64,000 nt of DNA from Vagococcus fessus. Its GTDB lineage: Bacteria; Bacillota; Bacilli; Lactobacillales; Vagococcaceae. The stretch is taken from NCBI RefSeq assembly GCF_003987565.1, contig NZ_NGJY01000001.1, positions 372,001 through 436,000 of the forward strand. The letters run 5' to 3'. Below the pieces are notes generated by a model, which worked only from the letters and a program-made list of their open reading frames with translations, was not told the DNA's origin and searched no databases. Positions 46,647 to 56,317 of this stretch are shown here, piece after piece (position 1 is the stretch's first letter; every line of letters begins with the position of its first letter). The position numbers and the translations under genes were made by a program.

Positions 46647-47942
46647 CTATTTACCCTCTATTAAATTACTTAAATCTTCAATAAATGACGGATAAGATAC
46701 TCGAATCGAATCAACATTTTCTAATTCAACATCGCCTTCTTTTACAAGTAATGCTGCGATAGCTAACATCATACCCAAACGGTGATCCCCATGACTTGAT
46801 ACATGAGCACCCTTCAAAGGCGTTGGTCCTTCTATAATTAGTCCGTCCTCTGTTGGAGTAACTTTAGCACCCATCTTATTTAACTCTTGAGCAGTTAAAT
46901 CTATACGATTTGTTTCTTTTACTTTTAATTCTGATGCGTCTTTAATAATCGTTTTCCCTTTAGCTTGTGTTGCTAAAAGTGCAATTATTGGCAACTCATC
47001 AATCAAAGTCGGAATAATCTCACCCTCGATTGTAGTGCCTTTAAGCTCACTAGTAGTGACGCTAATAGTTCCTCTAGGTTCAGGTCCATCTGTCTTATTT
47101 TTTATATCATACTGCGCACCCATTGTTTTTAGCACGTCTAAGATACCTGTTCGTGTTGGATTTAAACCTACATTAGGTAAAGTAAGCTCACTATCTTTTA
47201 TTAATATTCCAGCAGCGATAAAATAAGCAGCCGAAGATATATCTCCCGGTACTACAACAGTTGTTCCTGTTAGAACTTGAGGACCCATCAAGCGAATAGT
47301 TTTACCTGAGACAGTCAATTCACCACCGAATTGTCTAATCATCTGTTCCGTGTGATTGCGAGTTTTTTCTAACTCTTCGACAACTGTTTCACCTGTTGCA
47401 GATAGGCCTGCTAATAAAATAGCCGATTTTACTTGAGCACTAGCAATGGTCATTTTATGAGTTCTACCACGTAAGCGAGATGTTCCTAGCATAATAATTG
47501 GCGGAGTATCTCCCCCGTTTTCCGCAAAAGTGATAGCCATCATCTCTCTTAATGGTGCCATCACTCGCTCCATAGGACGCTTGGTTAAAGAGTCATCACC
47601 TTTAAATCGTGTCATAAACGGAACACCTGATAAAACACCTAAGCCTAAGCGCATTGTTGTCCCAGAATTCCCTACATATAGATCTTCGTTAGGTTGAGTT
47701 AACGATTGTAATCCACCACCCTTGATCGTAACAGTAGCAGTCTCACTATCCACCTCAATTTCAGCACCTAACGTTTTAAAAAGAATAACTGTTTCTAAAC
47801 AATCTTCTGCTAATAAAAAATTATTAATAACTGTTGTACCATGAGCCATAACGCCAAGCATAATACTTCTATGTGAAATTGACTTATCGCCAGGAACAGC
47901 CACTTCACCAACCATTTTTGTAATATTCGTTTTAAGTTTCAT
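46647..47942 (-). CDS. aroA: 3-phosphoshikimate 1-carboxyvinyltransferase (EPSP synthase)
   Basis: AroA joins phosphoenolpyruvate to shikimate-3-phosphate. The 431-residue protein has VPGDKSISHRSIMLG, LYVGNSGTTMRLGLG, the catalytic Asp region PTLIDELPIIALLA and the C-terminal HGDHRLGMMLAIA. The residue after NSGT is T, and the wider motif suggests the class II type found in Gram-positives. It lies 18 bases after aroC. Confidence 0.97.
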   Translation of the reverse strand: MKLKTNITKMVGEVAVPGDKSISHRSIMLGVMAHGTTVINNFLLAEDCLETVILFKTLGAEIEVDSETATVTIKGGGLQSLTQPNEDLYVGNSGTTMRLGLGVLSGVPFMTRFKGDDSLTKRPMERVMAPLREMMAITFAENGGDTPPIIMLGTSRLRGRTHKMTIASAQVKSAILLAGLSATGETVVEELEKTRNHTEQMIRQFGGELTVSGKTIRLMGPQVLTGTTVVVPGDISSAAYFIAAGILIKDSELTLPNVGLNPTRTGILDVLKTMGAQYDIKNKTDGPEPRGTISVTTSELKGTTIEGEIIPTLIDELPIIALLATQAKGKTIIKDASELKVKETNRIDLTAQELNKMGAKVTPTEDGLIIEGPTPLKGAHVSSHGDHRLGMMLAIAALLVKEGDVELENVDSIRVSYPSFIEDLSNLIEGK

Positions 47943-47960
47943 TTTCTTCCCCTTATAAGT

Positions 47961-49127
47961 CTAATACTCTGTTGTATAGTTTTTATATTCTTTGATAGTT
48001 CCAATTAAGTTAGTATAAGAATCACCATCAAATTTATCTAAAAGAGCTTTTGCTAATTCTGTAGCAATAACCGCTTCTGCAATAACACTTGCTGCTGGTA
48101 CAGCACACGAATCAGAACGCTCAACACTAGCTGTATAAACTTCCTTAGTGTTGATGTCAACACTTTCTAGCGGTTTATATAATGTTGGAATAGGTTTCAT
48201 GACCCCTCTAACAATAACAGGCATACCATTGGTCATGCCTCCTTCAAATCCGCCTAGTCTATTTGATTTTCTTGTATATCCTTGAGATTGATCCCAAATA
48301 ATCTCATCCATCACATCACTGCCTGGTAATCGCGCAGCCTCAAATCCTACACCAAATTCTACACCTTTAAATGCGTTTATACTCAACATAGCTTGCGCTA
48401 ATTTTGCATCTAATTTCTGATCCCATTGTGTGTAACTTCCCAATCCAATTGGAAGTCCCGTCACAACAACCTCAACAATACCCCCTAATGTATTGCCTTC
48501 TTTCTTAGCTCTATCAATCGCTTCGCGCATTAAACCAGCTGCATTCTCGTCACAACACCTCACATCTGAACGTTCCGACTTCATCTTCAAATCACCTAGT
48601 GATGTACCTTCTGAAATGCTCGCTTTTATCCCACCAATTTCGGTAACATGAGCCATCACCTCACAATCAGAGGCTGACAATATAGCTTTAGAAACAGCTC
48701 CTATCGCAACTCTTACAGCTGTTTCACGTGCAGAAGATCTCTCTAAAACATTACGTAGATCACGGTGATTATATTTAACGCCTCCAACTAAATCAGCATG
48801 CCCAGGACGTGGTCTTGTCACTTGGCGTTTTACTTTCTCTTTTTCAGTAACCGGATCTATCCCCATAACCGACTGCCAGTTTTTCCAATCTTTATTTTCT
48901 ATGACTAATGTTAAGGGAGAACCTAATGTTTTACCATGTCTTAGTCCTGATGTAATTCTAACTTGATCTTGCTCGATTTTCATTCTACCGCCACGACCGT
49001 AACCAACTTGACGCCTTTTTAAATCTTTGTTTATCATCTCTACATCTAAAGGCATACCTGCAGGCAATCCTTCAATAATTGCCGTTAACTCTGGACCATG
49101 TGACTCTCCAGCTGTAAGAAAACGCAT
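47961..49127 (-). CDS. aroC: Chorismate synthase
   Basis: AroC makes chorismate from EPSP using reduced FMN. The 388-residue protein has the FMN and substrate sites [44 protein letters not shown] and the conserved [12 protein letters not shown]. An AAAGGAGAGG site precedes the ATG. It follows aroB by 19 bases. No tyrA follows it here, unlike in the enterococcal operon as I recall it. Confidence 0.97.
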   Translation of the reverse strand: MRFLTAGESHGPELTAIIEGLPAGMPLDVEMINKDLKRRQVGYGRGGRMKIEQDQVRITSGLRHGKTLGSPLTLVIENKDWKNWQSVMGIDPVTEKEKVKRQVTRPRPGHADLVGGVKYNHRDLRNVLERSSARETAVRVAIGAVSKAILSASDCEVMAHVTEIGGIKASISEGTSLGDLKMKSERSDVRCCDENAAGLMREAIDRAKKEGNTLGGIVEVVVTGLPIGLGSYTQWDQKLDAKLAQAMLSINAFKGVEFGVGFEAARLPGSDVMDEIIWDQSQGYTRKSNRLGGFEGGMTNGMPVIVRGVMKPIPTLYKPLESVDINTKEVYTASVERSDSCAVPAASVIAEAVIATELAKALLDKFDGDSYTNLIGTIKEYKNYTTEY

Positions 49128-49146
49128 TATAAATCCTCTCCTTTTC

Positions 49147-50217
49147 TTAGTCTATACGTTTCAAAAAACTTGCTATTTCTTCAATTGGTACTGTGACAAT
49201 TTTTGCTTTACCAATCGTTTCTAACAAAATTAATTTGAGAGTATTACCCCGCTTTTTTTTATCATGAGCAATAGCCTCTAATAGTGCTTCTTCATCCCAT
49301 TTATCTATGTGTGTTTTCAACCCAAACTTGATTAACATTTGCTTAATATCTCGAGTTATTCCATTAGGCATTAACCCTTTATCCTCTGCTCTTTGGCTAA
49401 TTTGTACCATTCCTAACGCCACAGCTTCACCGTGAGTCACAACACCATAACCTATCGTTGCTTCAATAGCGTGACCAATCGTATGGCCAAAATTCAAAAT
49501 AAGTCTCTGACCATTATCAAACTCATCTTCTAAAACAACTGATGCTTTTAATTCACAACACCTTGCAATAACCGCATCTGCCGCTTTAAGAAACTCATCA
49601 AGTGTTTTAAATCGATCTAGCGTTTCCCAAAGTTTAGCATCAAGAATTGCTGCAGTTTTTATTATTTCAGCTAGACCTTCTTTGATACGTCTTTCAGATA
49701 ACGTATGTAAAGTCATGGTATCAATAAATACACCCGAAGGTTGAGCAAAACTGCCCACTAAATTTTTAGCTGCTGCGGTATTAACAGCCGTCTTGCCTCC
49801 CACGCTACTGTCAACCTGTGCAAGAAGTGTTGTTGGCACTTGTACAAAGTGAATGCCTCTCATGTACGTTGAGGCGACAAATCCTGCTAGGTCTCCCACA
49901 ACACCTCCGCCCAAAGCCATGATGCCATCACTTCGAGTTAGGCCTTCTTCTGCTAACCATTGAAATAACACCTCTGCCATGTCCAAGCTTTTACTTGCTT
50001 CACCAGGTTGAATTGCAAAATGAGAAACCTCAAAGCCCGCTTTTTTTAAGCTTATGCTTACACACTCTAAATACAAATCTGAAACCGTCTTATCTGTAAT
50101 TATTGCCACACGTTGGGGCTTCCATATATCACAGAGCCAATTTCCAACCATATTTAAACCACCCTTACTAAAAGTAATGGTATAAGGTGTTGTTTGTAAA
50201 GGAACACACACTTTCAT
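49147..50217 (-). CDS. aroB: 3-dehydroquinate synthase
   Basis: AroB cyclises DAHP to 3-dehydroquinate with NAD+ and a divalent metal. The 356-residue protein has the NAD site [39 protein letters not shown] and metal ligands in [11 protein letters not shown] and [10 protein letters not shown]. The start at 50217 has GGAG 7 bases upstream; an ATG two codons earlier is too close to that site. Confidence 0.97.
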   Translation of the reverse strand: MKVCVPLQTTPYTITFSKGGLNMVGNWLCDIWKPQRVAIITDKTVSDLYLECVSISLKKAGFEVSHFAIQPGEASKSLDMAEVLFQWLAEEGLTRSDGIMALGGGVVGDLAGFVASTYMRGIHFVQVPTTLLAQVDSSVGGKTAVNTAAAKNLVGSFAQPSGVFIDTMTLHTLSERRIKEGLAEIIKTAAILDAKLWETLDRFKTLDEFLKAADAVIARCCELKASVVLEDEFDNGQRLILNFGHTIGHAIEATIGYGVVTHGEAVALGMVQISQRAEDKGLMPNGITRDIKQMLIKFGLKTHIDKWDEEALLEAIAHDKKKRGNTLKLILLETIGKAKIVTVPIEEIASFLKRID

Positions 50218-50242
50218 AAACATTCTCCTTTGTTCATTTTAC

Positions 50243-51274
50243 TTAATCAAATTGAGCTAACTCTTTCATCGTTTGACTAAGAATATTTACTTTTTTCATC
50301 ATCGTTAAATAATTTTGTTCATTTAAAGACTGCGGTCCATCCGACCAAGCTTCTGAAGGATTTGGATGGATTTCAACAATCATACCAGAAGCTCCCGCGG
50401 CGACTCCAGCAAGAGCCATAGGTGGCACAATATCCCAAACACCAACACCATGGCTTGGATCAACAATAATTGGAAAATGACTAAGCTTTTGAACAACCGG
50501 TACCGCACTTACATCAAATGTATTTCTTGTTGCTGTTTCATAAGTCCTGATGCCACGCTCTACAAAAATAATATTCGTATTCCCTTTAGCTGCAATATAT
50601 TCTGCAGCATGTAACCATTCATCAATTGTTCCAGAAATTCCACGCTTCAACGCTACTGGCTTCGTTGTTTTACCCACGGCCTCTAATAATCGGAAATTTT
50701 GCATGTTACGTGCCCCGATTTGTATGATATCTGTATACTTACAAACTAGCTCTAAATTGGCTTCATCCATGACCTCAGTGATTACTTTCAAACCATATTC
50801 ATCTGCAGCTTGTCTTAGATAAATGAGCCCTTCTTCTTCTAATCCTTGAAAGGCGTACGGAGATGTTCTTGGTTTAAACGCGCCACCACGAAGGACCTTA
50901 GCGCCACCTTCATGAGCGATTCTTGCACAGGTCATCATTTGTTCCAAGGTTTCAACTGAACAAGGACCCGCCATTGTTACAAAATCAGAACCTCCTATTT
51001 CAATATCACCAACTTGTACTTTACTATTTCCTGGATGAAACTCACGACTTGTTAATCTATAGGTTCCTGTAACTTCTTTTAATTCAGAGATGACAGGATT
51101 AGTCTTAAGTGACGTTATACATGAATCTGTTATCGACCCTTGTACACTTAAGTAGATTGGCGTTGTTTCATTAACCGAAACAGTTAAACCTGCCGTTTTT
51201 AATTGCTGAACGACTTTTTCCATATCTGAAGAAGTACTCTCACTTTTCATTTCTATTCTTAAACTATCTGTCAT
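50243..51274 (-). CDS. aroF: 3-deoxy-7-phosphoheptulonate synthase (DAHP synthase) with ferredoxin-like N-terminal domain
   Basis: This enzyme starts the shikimate pathway by condensing PEP and erythrose-4-phosphate. The 343-residue protein has an N-terminal regulatory domain of about 70-80 residues ([17 protein letters not shown]). The type I-beta catalytic barrel follows, with [32 protein letters not shown], the metal-binding [11 protein letters not shown] and the C-terminal [12 protein letters not shown]. The N-terminal domain is the kind that senses tyrosine or phenylalanine in related enzymes. The start is 51274, two bases below the aroE stop. Confidence 0.94.
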   Translation of the reverse strand: MTDSLRIEMKSESTSSDMEKVVQQLKTAGLTVSVNETTPIYLSVQGSITDSCITSLKTNPVISELKEVTGTYRLTSREFHPGNSKVQVGDIEIGGSDFVTMAGPCSVETLEQMMTCARIAHEGGAKVLRGGAFKPRTSPYAFQGLEEEGLIYLRQAADEYGLKVITEVMDEANLELVCKYTDIIQIGARNMQNFRLLEAVGKTTKPVALKRGISGTIDEWLHAAEYIAAKGNTNIIFVERGIRTYETATRNTFDVSAVPVVQKLSHFPIIVDPSHGVGVWDIVPPMALAGVAAGASGMIVEIHPNPSEAWSDGPQSLNEQNYLTMMKKVNILSQTMKELAQFD

Positions 51275-51275
51275 C

Positions 51276-52154
51276 TTATAAATTCCTTTCATGCTCTAGT
51301 ATTGCTTTTTTTACATCCTCAACAGGCATATCCTGCCCTGTCCATAATTTAAAAGCTTCTGCAGCTTGATAAATAAGCATCCCTAATCCATTGATAGTCT
51401 GACACCCTTTTGATTTCGCATCTTCTAAAAGTTGAGTCTCTTTTGGATTATATATAATATCTACCACTACTAATGACGGTATTAGGCAAGACGTTTCCTT
51501 AACTAAGGTATCTGTAGAGCCTTCTCCCATTCCAACATTAGTCGTATTTACTAAGATATCACTCGTTGCAATAGTATCTGTTAAACGCGTGTCACATCCA
51601 AAGGCTAGCAATTCTATTTCGCATCGTGTCTGCTGTGCTATAAATTGAAGATTATCACTAACCGCTTCAAAATTATCGTTCGGACGTTTAAACACTGTAA
51701 TTTTCTTCACATCCGATAAAGCTAAGGCTACAATAATTGATAACCCCGCACCTCCAGAACCAAGTACAGTGACTTTTTTATCTGTCACGAAAACCTGTTC
51801 TGACTCCAAGCTCTTGATAAACCCTATGCCATCCGTATTATAGCCAGTCAAGCTGCCTTCACTGTTCACAACGGTATTAACAGCACCGATTAGTCGTGCC
51901 TCTTCACTTACACAATCAACATATTTCAATGCCTCTTGCTTATTAGGCATAGATAAATTGAATCCCAATCCTTTAAATGCCTTTAGTCCTGAAAAAGCGT
52001 CCTCTAGCTCTTCTTCTGACACATCAAACGCTAGATAGGTCGCATTAATACCTAATGATTGAAAAGCCGTATTGTGAATCAACGGCGACAAGCTGTGCTC
52101 TATTGGCGAAGCAACAACTGCTGCCCACCTTGTCTTTCCATCGGGAATCATCAT
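51276..52154 (-). CDS. aroE: Shikimate dehydrogenase
   Basis: AroE reduces 3-dehydroshikimate to shikimate with NADPH. The 292-residue protein has the substrate site SPIEHSLSPLIHNTAF, the catalytic lysine in NLSMPNKQEAL, AVNTVV, the NADP-binding VLGSGGAGLSIIVALA and a C-terminal GLGMLIYQAAEAF. GAGGG precedes two adjacent ATG codons, so the start may be one codon later. It is the first gene of the aro operon, after an attenuator-like leader. Confidence 0.95.
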   Translation of the reverse strand: MMIPDGKTRWAAVVASPIEHSLSPLIHNTAFQSLGINATYLAFDVSEEELEDAFSGLKAFKGLGFNLSMPNKQEALKYVDCVSEEARLIGAVNTVVNSEGSLTGYNTDGIGFIKSLESEQVFVTDKKVTVLGSGGAGLSIIVALALSDVKKITVFKRPNDNFEAVSDNLQFIAQQTRCEIELLAFGCDTRLTDTIATSDILVNTTNVGMGEGSTDTLVKETSCLIPSLVVVDIIYNPKETQLLEDAKSKGCQTINGLGMLIYQAAEAFKLWTGQDMPVEDVKKAILEHERNL

Positions 52155-52180
52155 ACTAGTCCCTCACTTTACTAAAAATT

Positions 52181-52212
52181 AAAACGATCACCCTAAAAGA
52201 GGCAATCGTTTT
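52181..52212. terminator. Terminator hairpin in the aroE leader
   Basis: AAAACGAT pairs with ATCGTTTT, with inner GCC-type pairing, then AATTTTTA on the minus transcript. It lies between the aro promoter at 52335-52364 and the aroE start, so it acts on the aro transcript. It also ends transcripts coming from the ABC-F gene. Confidence 0.8.
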
Positions 52213-52334
52213 TATCTCATAATTAATTCCCAGAGATTATCTATTAATACATTTTTTTAAAAAGCAGAACAAACGTCTACACAAGATAAAATCAAGGTCT
52301 AATTATCATCCTACTGATCAAACGATTCTATTAA

Positions 52335-52364
52335 GTATAGCCTTTTTATTAGAGTCATGTCAAA
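52335..52364 (-). promoter_or_regulatory. Strong promoter of the aro operon
   Basis: A perfect TTGACA and TATACT are separated by 18 bases on the minus strand. Transcription would start near 52328, giving a leader of about 170 bases before aroE. Confidence 0.82.
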
Positions 52365-52379
52365 CAGCTAAAATCGTTA

Positions 52380-54011
52380 TTACTCATACTCTTTTAGCAC
52401 CCTAACAACCTCTATAAAACGATCATTTTTAATGTTATATTCTTCATCTCCTTGTGAAAGAAAACTCAACTCACTCATTAAACGATCTTTCTCCATTTCC
52501 AAAAGTAATTTTGATTTCTTTTTCACACTAACATCACTTGAAACCGTCTTATTTGTTTGCCTTCCTAATATGAACTCACATGTTGCGATTTCGTTGGTGA
52601 ATTTTTCATCATGCGAAGCAACTATTACCGTACCTGGATAGGCCTTTAATACTCGTGCTAAAGCTTGTCTAGAGGGATAATCTAGATGATTAGTTGGCTC
52701 ATCTAAAATCAGAATATTAACCTCTCTCATCATAAAGTATAACAATTCTACTTTTAATTGTTCTCCCTTACTAAATAATGAAATATTTTGTTGTAATTGC
52801 TCAGTACTAAAGCCTAATTGTGTGGCTAGTAAAACTAAACGCTGCCTCATATTAGGCGTTAAAGAAACGTATTCTTCAAGTGTTTGATCATTTTTCCAAT
52901 CTTTTATACTTTGTGTCAAGTAACCAATTTTAGCAAACTCCGATACCCATGGCACCTTATCTCCCACTACTTCACCCATAATAAGTTTAAATAATGTTGT
53001 TTTTCCACTCCCGTTTCCTCCCTTAATCACTAATTTATCACCAAAATTAATAGTTAAAGAGAGTTTTTCAATTAGCTTTTCCTTGTCAAATTTGAAGCTA
53101 ATATCATCCAACAAGATAGCTTTTCCTTTTTTATAGTGTCCTGTATCAAAATCATACGAAGTAATTTTTTCACTTTTTGTATCTAAATCTTCTGATTCTT
53201 TCATTTTTTTAACTAAACGTTTTTCTGCCGATTTTCGTTGACTGTCCATTCTCTTTGCTTTAGAACGATAAAACTCTTTAGGGAATTCTTGTTTAGTCGA
53301 CTGAGCGTGAGCCGATGCTGACCAATTTTTTAAAGATTGTAACTCCTTTTCTAGTTGTTTTTGTTCTTTTAATTTTTTCTCCTTCGCTCGTTGCTGTTCT
53401 TTAAGCTTTCTTTGACAGTCTTCTTCATACTCTGAAAGACTTCCCTTAAAGCTAATTAACTCCTGATCTTTTATTTCCCAAATAGTATCACATGTCTTCT
53501 CGATAAATGAGTGATCGTGAGATACAAGAATAATAGCCCCTTTATAATGTTTTATCAAATTGACCAATTCAACTAACCCTTCTTGATCCATGTGATTAGT
53601 TGGTTCATCTAAAACAAGCATCTCTGTCTTTTTAGAGAAAACATCCAGCAGCCTTCTTTTACTTTTTTCTCCACCACTCATATGATCATAGCTCGTCTTT
53701 TTCTTCCAATTATCTAAACCATGTTTACTTAATAAGGTGTAATCGAACTCTTTGGAGTCACAATGATAGTAACTTGTTTCTTGTTCATAGTAACCAATAT
53801 TATGAACTTTAGATATCAGCTCACCTGAACTAACCACATCTGATGAATTTGGATACCCTACAATATAATTCAGTAAGGTTGACTTGCCACTTCCATTAGC
53901 TCCTATCAAACCAATTACTGAGCCCTTATCAACGCTGGCTTGTTTTATACAAATCAAGTCACGATTTTTTATCTTTAATTTTAAATTTCTTAGCGTCATT
54001 ATATTACTCAT
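52380..54011 (-). CDS. ABC-F family ATPase, possible ribosome-protection protein
   Basis: The 543-residue protein has two ABC domains and no membrane part. The first has Walker A GANGSGKST and MSGGEKSKR; the second has KGGNGSGKTT and SLFSKGEQLKVEL. Both have LILDEPTNHMD or LDEPTNHLD. A long basic linker (about 190-270) with KNWSASAHAQSTKQEFP separates them, as in Vga/Lsa/Msr-like resistance proteins. Start 54011 has AGGGAG 9 bases upstream. An attenuator-like leader precedes it. Which antibiotic, if any, it protects against cannot be read from the sequence. Confidence 0.82.
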   Translation of the reverse strand: MSNIMTLRNLKLKIKNRDLICIKQASVDKGSVIGLIGANGSGKSTLLNYIVGYPNSSDVVSSGELISKVHNIGYYEQETSYYHCDSKEFDYTLLSKHGLDNWKKKTSYDHMSGGEKSKRRLLDVFSKKTEMLVLDEPTNHMDQEGLVELVNLIKHYKGAIILVSHDHSFIEKTCDTIWEIKDQELISFKGSLSEYEEDCQRKLKEQQRAKEKKLKEQKQLEKELQSLKNWSASAHAQSTKQEFPKEFYRSKAKRMDSQRKSAEKRLVKKMKESEDLDTKSEKITSYDFDTGHYKKGKAILLDDISFKFDKEKLIEKLSLTINFGDKLVIKGGNGSGKTTLFKLIMGEVVGDKVPWVSEFAKIGYLTQSIKDWKNDQTLEEYVSLTPNMRQRLVLLATQLGFSTEQLQQNISLFSKGEQLKVELLYFMMREVNILILDEPTNHLDYPSRQALARVLKAYPGTVIVASHDEKFTNEIATCEFILGRQTNKTVSSDVSVKKKSKLLLEMEKDRLMSELSFLSQGDEEYNIKNDRFIEVVRVLKEYE

Positions 54012-54034
54012 AAATAACATCTCCCTTCTTTTAT

Positions 54035-54078
54035 GAAAAGGAGGATATAAAAATAATCCTCCCAGTTTCGGAAGGATT
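54035..54078 (-). promoter_or_regulatory. Attenuator-like alternative hairpins in the ABC-F leader
   Basis: Two hairpins share the segment 54055-54062. The first pairs AATCCT-CC with GG-AGGATT (54055-54078) and is followed by ATTTTTAT. The second pairs GGAGGAT with ATCCTCC (54040-54062) and is followed by TTTTC. They cannot form together. A GTG-started reading frame from 54095 runs through both and in frame into the gene. Confidence 0.65.
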
Positions 54079-54122
54079 AGATAGGCAAACGGCACCTCAA
54101 AAAAAGGTCCCTCTATACAAAA

Positions 54123-54131
54123 AGTATATCA
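54123..54131 (-). promoter_or_regulatory. Extended -10 promoter of the ABC-F gene
   Basis: TGATATACT on the minus strand is an extended -10. A matching -35 is poor. A start near 54115 gives a leader of about 105 bases. The rest of the 54132-54318 gap holds only a possible plus-strand extended -10 (TGTTATACT, ending 54281) for the next gene. Confidence 0.55.
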
Positions 54132-54318
54132 GCGCAGACTAATCCCATTGTTTTAAACATAATGTTTAAATTTTCAACAAGATTATAACTTCATGTACTG
54201 ATACCTCTTACTTTCTTAAAATTTATATCATTGTAGCAATAAAGCTAAAATTAATCAAGTGTATGCCATTCATGTTATACTTATCTTAAAATACAACATG
54301 ACAGAAAGGATTTAATCT

Positions 54319-55371
54319 ATGACACTTATGATTTTTATGCTACTACTCGTGCCTACACTTTTATTTTTTATATGGATTACTCGTAAACCAACCAGTTTAT
54401 GGACAGGCTTTTGGTTCTTATGCTTTTTTAGTATTCTTGGTATTTTTATCTTCTTTTTAATTGAGAAAATAGCCGCCCCTATTGCCTATTTTTTAGGTGT
54501 TATTATTGCACTATCACTTGTTTTTGTCGCACTATTTGGAATCTACGCTATGATTATTGCTTTATTTTGGAATGAACGAATTTTATTAAAACGTGAAAGA
54601 CCTTCATTGAGCAATATGCTACCTCTTGGTGTCGCCACAGGTTTGATAGTTATTGAAGTTCTATTATTTTTATCAAACAACAGAGTTAAAAATCAGAGCT
54701 TATTAAAAATTTTCAGCTTTATCAATACGTCATTCGTTTACTTTGCTATAACTTTTGTTTTATTTACACTGACGGCTTTACTTTATAATTTTTATCCTAT
54801 TTTTGGTAAAGTTGATTATATCATTGTCCTTGGAGCTGGACTTAATCGTGATAAGGTTACACCTTTACTTGCAAGCAGGATTGATGCTGGGATCAAACTC
54901 TATAATAAGCAAGTGAAAAAATATGGACATACCCCAACTCTGATCATGTCAGGTGGTCAAGGAGCCGATGAACTCATTTCAGAAGCGCAAGCTATGGCGA
55001 ACTATATCGACGAACAAGGGTATGCCCCTGAAAAAGTTTATATTGAAAATCGATCAACAACAACACGCGAAAACATTTTGTACTCTCAAGAATTAGCCTG
55101 TAAAAAAGACAATATTGAAAGCTTCCAATCTAAAAAGGTCGTAGTCGCAACCAATAATTATCACCTTCTTAGAGCGGGGATTTTAGCGCGTAACCTTGGT
55201 TTATCATTTAGAGGTATTGGAGCGAGAACAAAATTCTACTATCTCCCAACTGCCTTCATAAGAGAATATATCGGTTATCTTGTCATGACTAAAAAAAGAC
55301 ACCTCTTTGTAATCGGCATACTATTTATTTCAACTATAATCCCTATATTAACTACATTATTTGGCTTATAA
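54319..55371 (+). CDS. YdcF/ElyC-like (DUF218) membrane protein
   Basis: The 350-residue protein has about five N-terminal membrane helices up to residue 160, then a soluble DUF218 domain: YIIVLGAGLNRDKVTPLLASR, MSGGQGADELISEA, ENRSTTTRENI and VATNNYHLLRAGILA. One more hydrophobic segment ends the chain. DUF218 proteins such as SanA and ElyC affect envelope integrity; no substrate is known here. A GAAAGGA site precedes the ATG. Confidence 0.85.
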   Translation: MTLMIFMLLLVPTLLFFIWITRKPTSLWTGFWFLCFFSILGIFIFFLIEKIAAPIAYFLGVIIALSLVFVALFGIYAMIIALFWNERILLKRERPSLSNMLPLGVATGLIVIEVLLFLSNNRVKNQSLLKIFSFINTSFVYFAITFVLFTLTALLYNFYPIFGKVDYIIVLGAGLNRDKVTPLLASRIDAGIKLYNKQVKKYGHTPTLIMSGGQGADELISEAQAMANYIDEQGYAPEKVYIENRSTTTRENILYSQELACKKDNIESFQSKKVVVATNNYHLLRAGILARNLGLSFRGIGARTKFYYLPTAFIREYIGYLVMTKKRHLFVIGILFISTIIPILTTLFGL

Positions 55372-55400
55372 AAAAGAAGTGACCTAGGTCACTTCTTTTT
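55371..55400. terminator. Bidirectional terminator after ydcF
   Basis: A 30-base perfect palindrome, made of AAAAAGAAGTGACCT and its exact complement, lies between convergent genes. Confidence 0.92.
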
Positions 55401-56176
55401 TATAAGATGAAATCTTGTAATTCATCTATAATATCTTCATTTTCTTTACGTTTTTCTTCTCGTTCTTTTTGCTCACGTAATTCTTTTTGTTTTTGTTTAT
55501 TCTTCTCACCAATCTGAGGGCGCTCACCTTGTTCTAAAGTAATCAAGTAATTAACTAACTCTTCCTCAGCTTCATCTTTCGTTGTAAGTGGAATACGATT
55601 TACCTCTTTATTATTTTCAAAGCGAAGCATTGTAAAATCAGACTTCAAATGATAAAACTTCTCTATTTTATCTTTATTCATCGTAATCGGATATAAATAA
55701 ATAGTCCCATCATATTTATTTAACTCTTTTGAATCCAATAATGATTTTTCTAATTGTTCATAATGTTTACCATTTTGATCAACCATCATAACAGTAACTT
55801 TTTTATTCTTCTTGATAATATCTTCAAGTTCATCATACGCAACAACTTTAACTTTTTTATTTCCTTCAAAAGTTTGACCAATTAACGTTTCGTTTTGTTT
55901 CAATATGATACTGTGATTAATTCTCGGTCCAGCAATCGTTAAAAAGAGCACTAAGACTACAACTGAAAGAACTGATAGAAGAACGAGCTCTTTCTTCTCT
56001 ATTAGAATCTCTAAGAAACTTTTATCCGATTTTTTTCTAGGTTGTTTGTTTGCAATCGCTTGTTTATTCTTTTCAATCAATCTCTCTTCTCGTTCTTTGA
56101 AGTAAGTCATTACTTTTTCTTTATAGTCAATAATAGCTTGTTTTAAATTCTCTAGTAACTTCGTTATTTTTTCCAT
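55400..56176 (-). CDS. Unrecognised membrane protein with charged ends
   Basis: I do not recognise this 258-residue protein. It has a charged, helical N-terminal 65 residues, one membrane helix (about 68-86, VLLSVLSVVVLVLFLTIAG) and an outside domain of about 110 residues. That domain contains VTVMMVDQNG and IYLYPITMNKDKIEKFY, which could be a thioredoxin-like fold without catalytic cysteines. The C-terminal tail is rich in Lys, Glu and Gln, probably a coiled coil. It is divergent from rqcH. Confidence 0.75.
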   Translation of the reverse strand: MEKITKLLENLKQAIIDYKEKVMTYFKEREERLIEKNKQAIANKQPRKKSDKSFLEILIEKKELVLLSVLSVVVLVLFLTIAGPRINHSIILKQNETLIGQTFEGNKKVKVVAYDELEDIIKKNKKVTVMMVDQNGKHYEQLEKSLLDSKELNKYDGTIYLYPITMNKDKIEKFYHLKSDFTMLRFENNKEVNRIPLTTKDEAEEELVNYLITLEQGERPQIGEKNKQKQKELREQKEREEKRKENEDIIDELQDFIL

Positions 56177-56317
56177 TCACTTCACCTTTACTCTGTTATA
56201 ATATAAGTATACTAATTGATAGCGGAAAAGGAAAGCATAATTTGAACCCTTTTTCATTCAAAATCGCTATTATTATAATTAGTTAACTATTGAAAATTAG
56301 AAATGAGGTTTTACCCT

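Noticed and set aside
52181-52340. T-box leader for the aro operon
   Set aside because: No conserved T-box bulge sequence or specifier loop could be seen; only a promoter, a terminator and a complementary segment are present.
54012-54095. Longer N-terminus of the ABC-F protein from GTG 54095
   Set aside because: The proper ribosome site serves the ATG at 54011; the extension crosses two terminator-like hairpins and looks like a leader. It is kept only as a finding.
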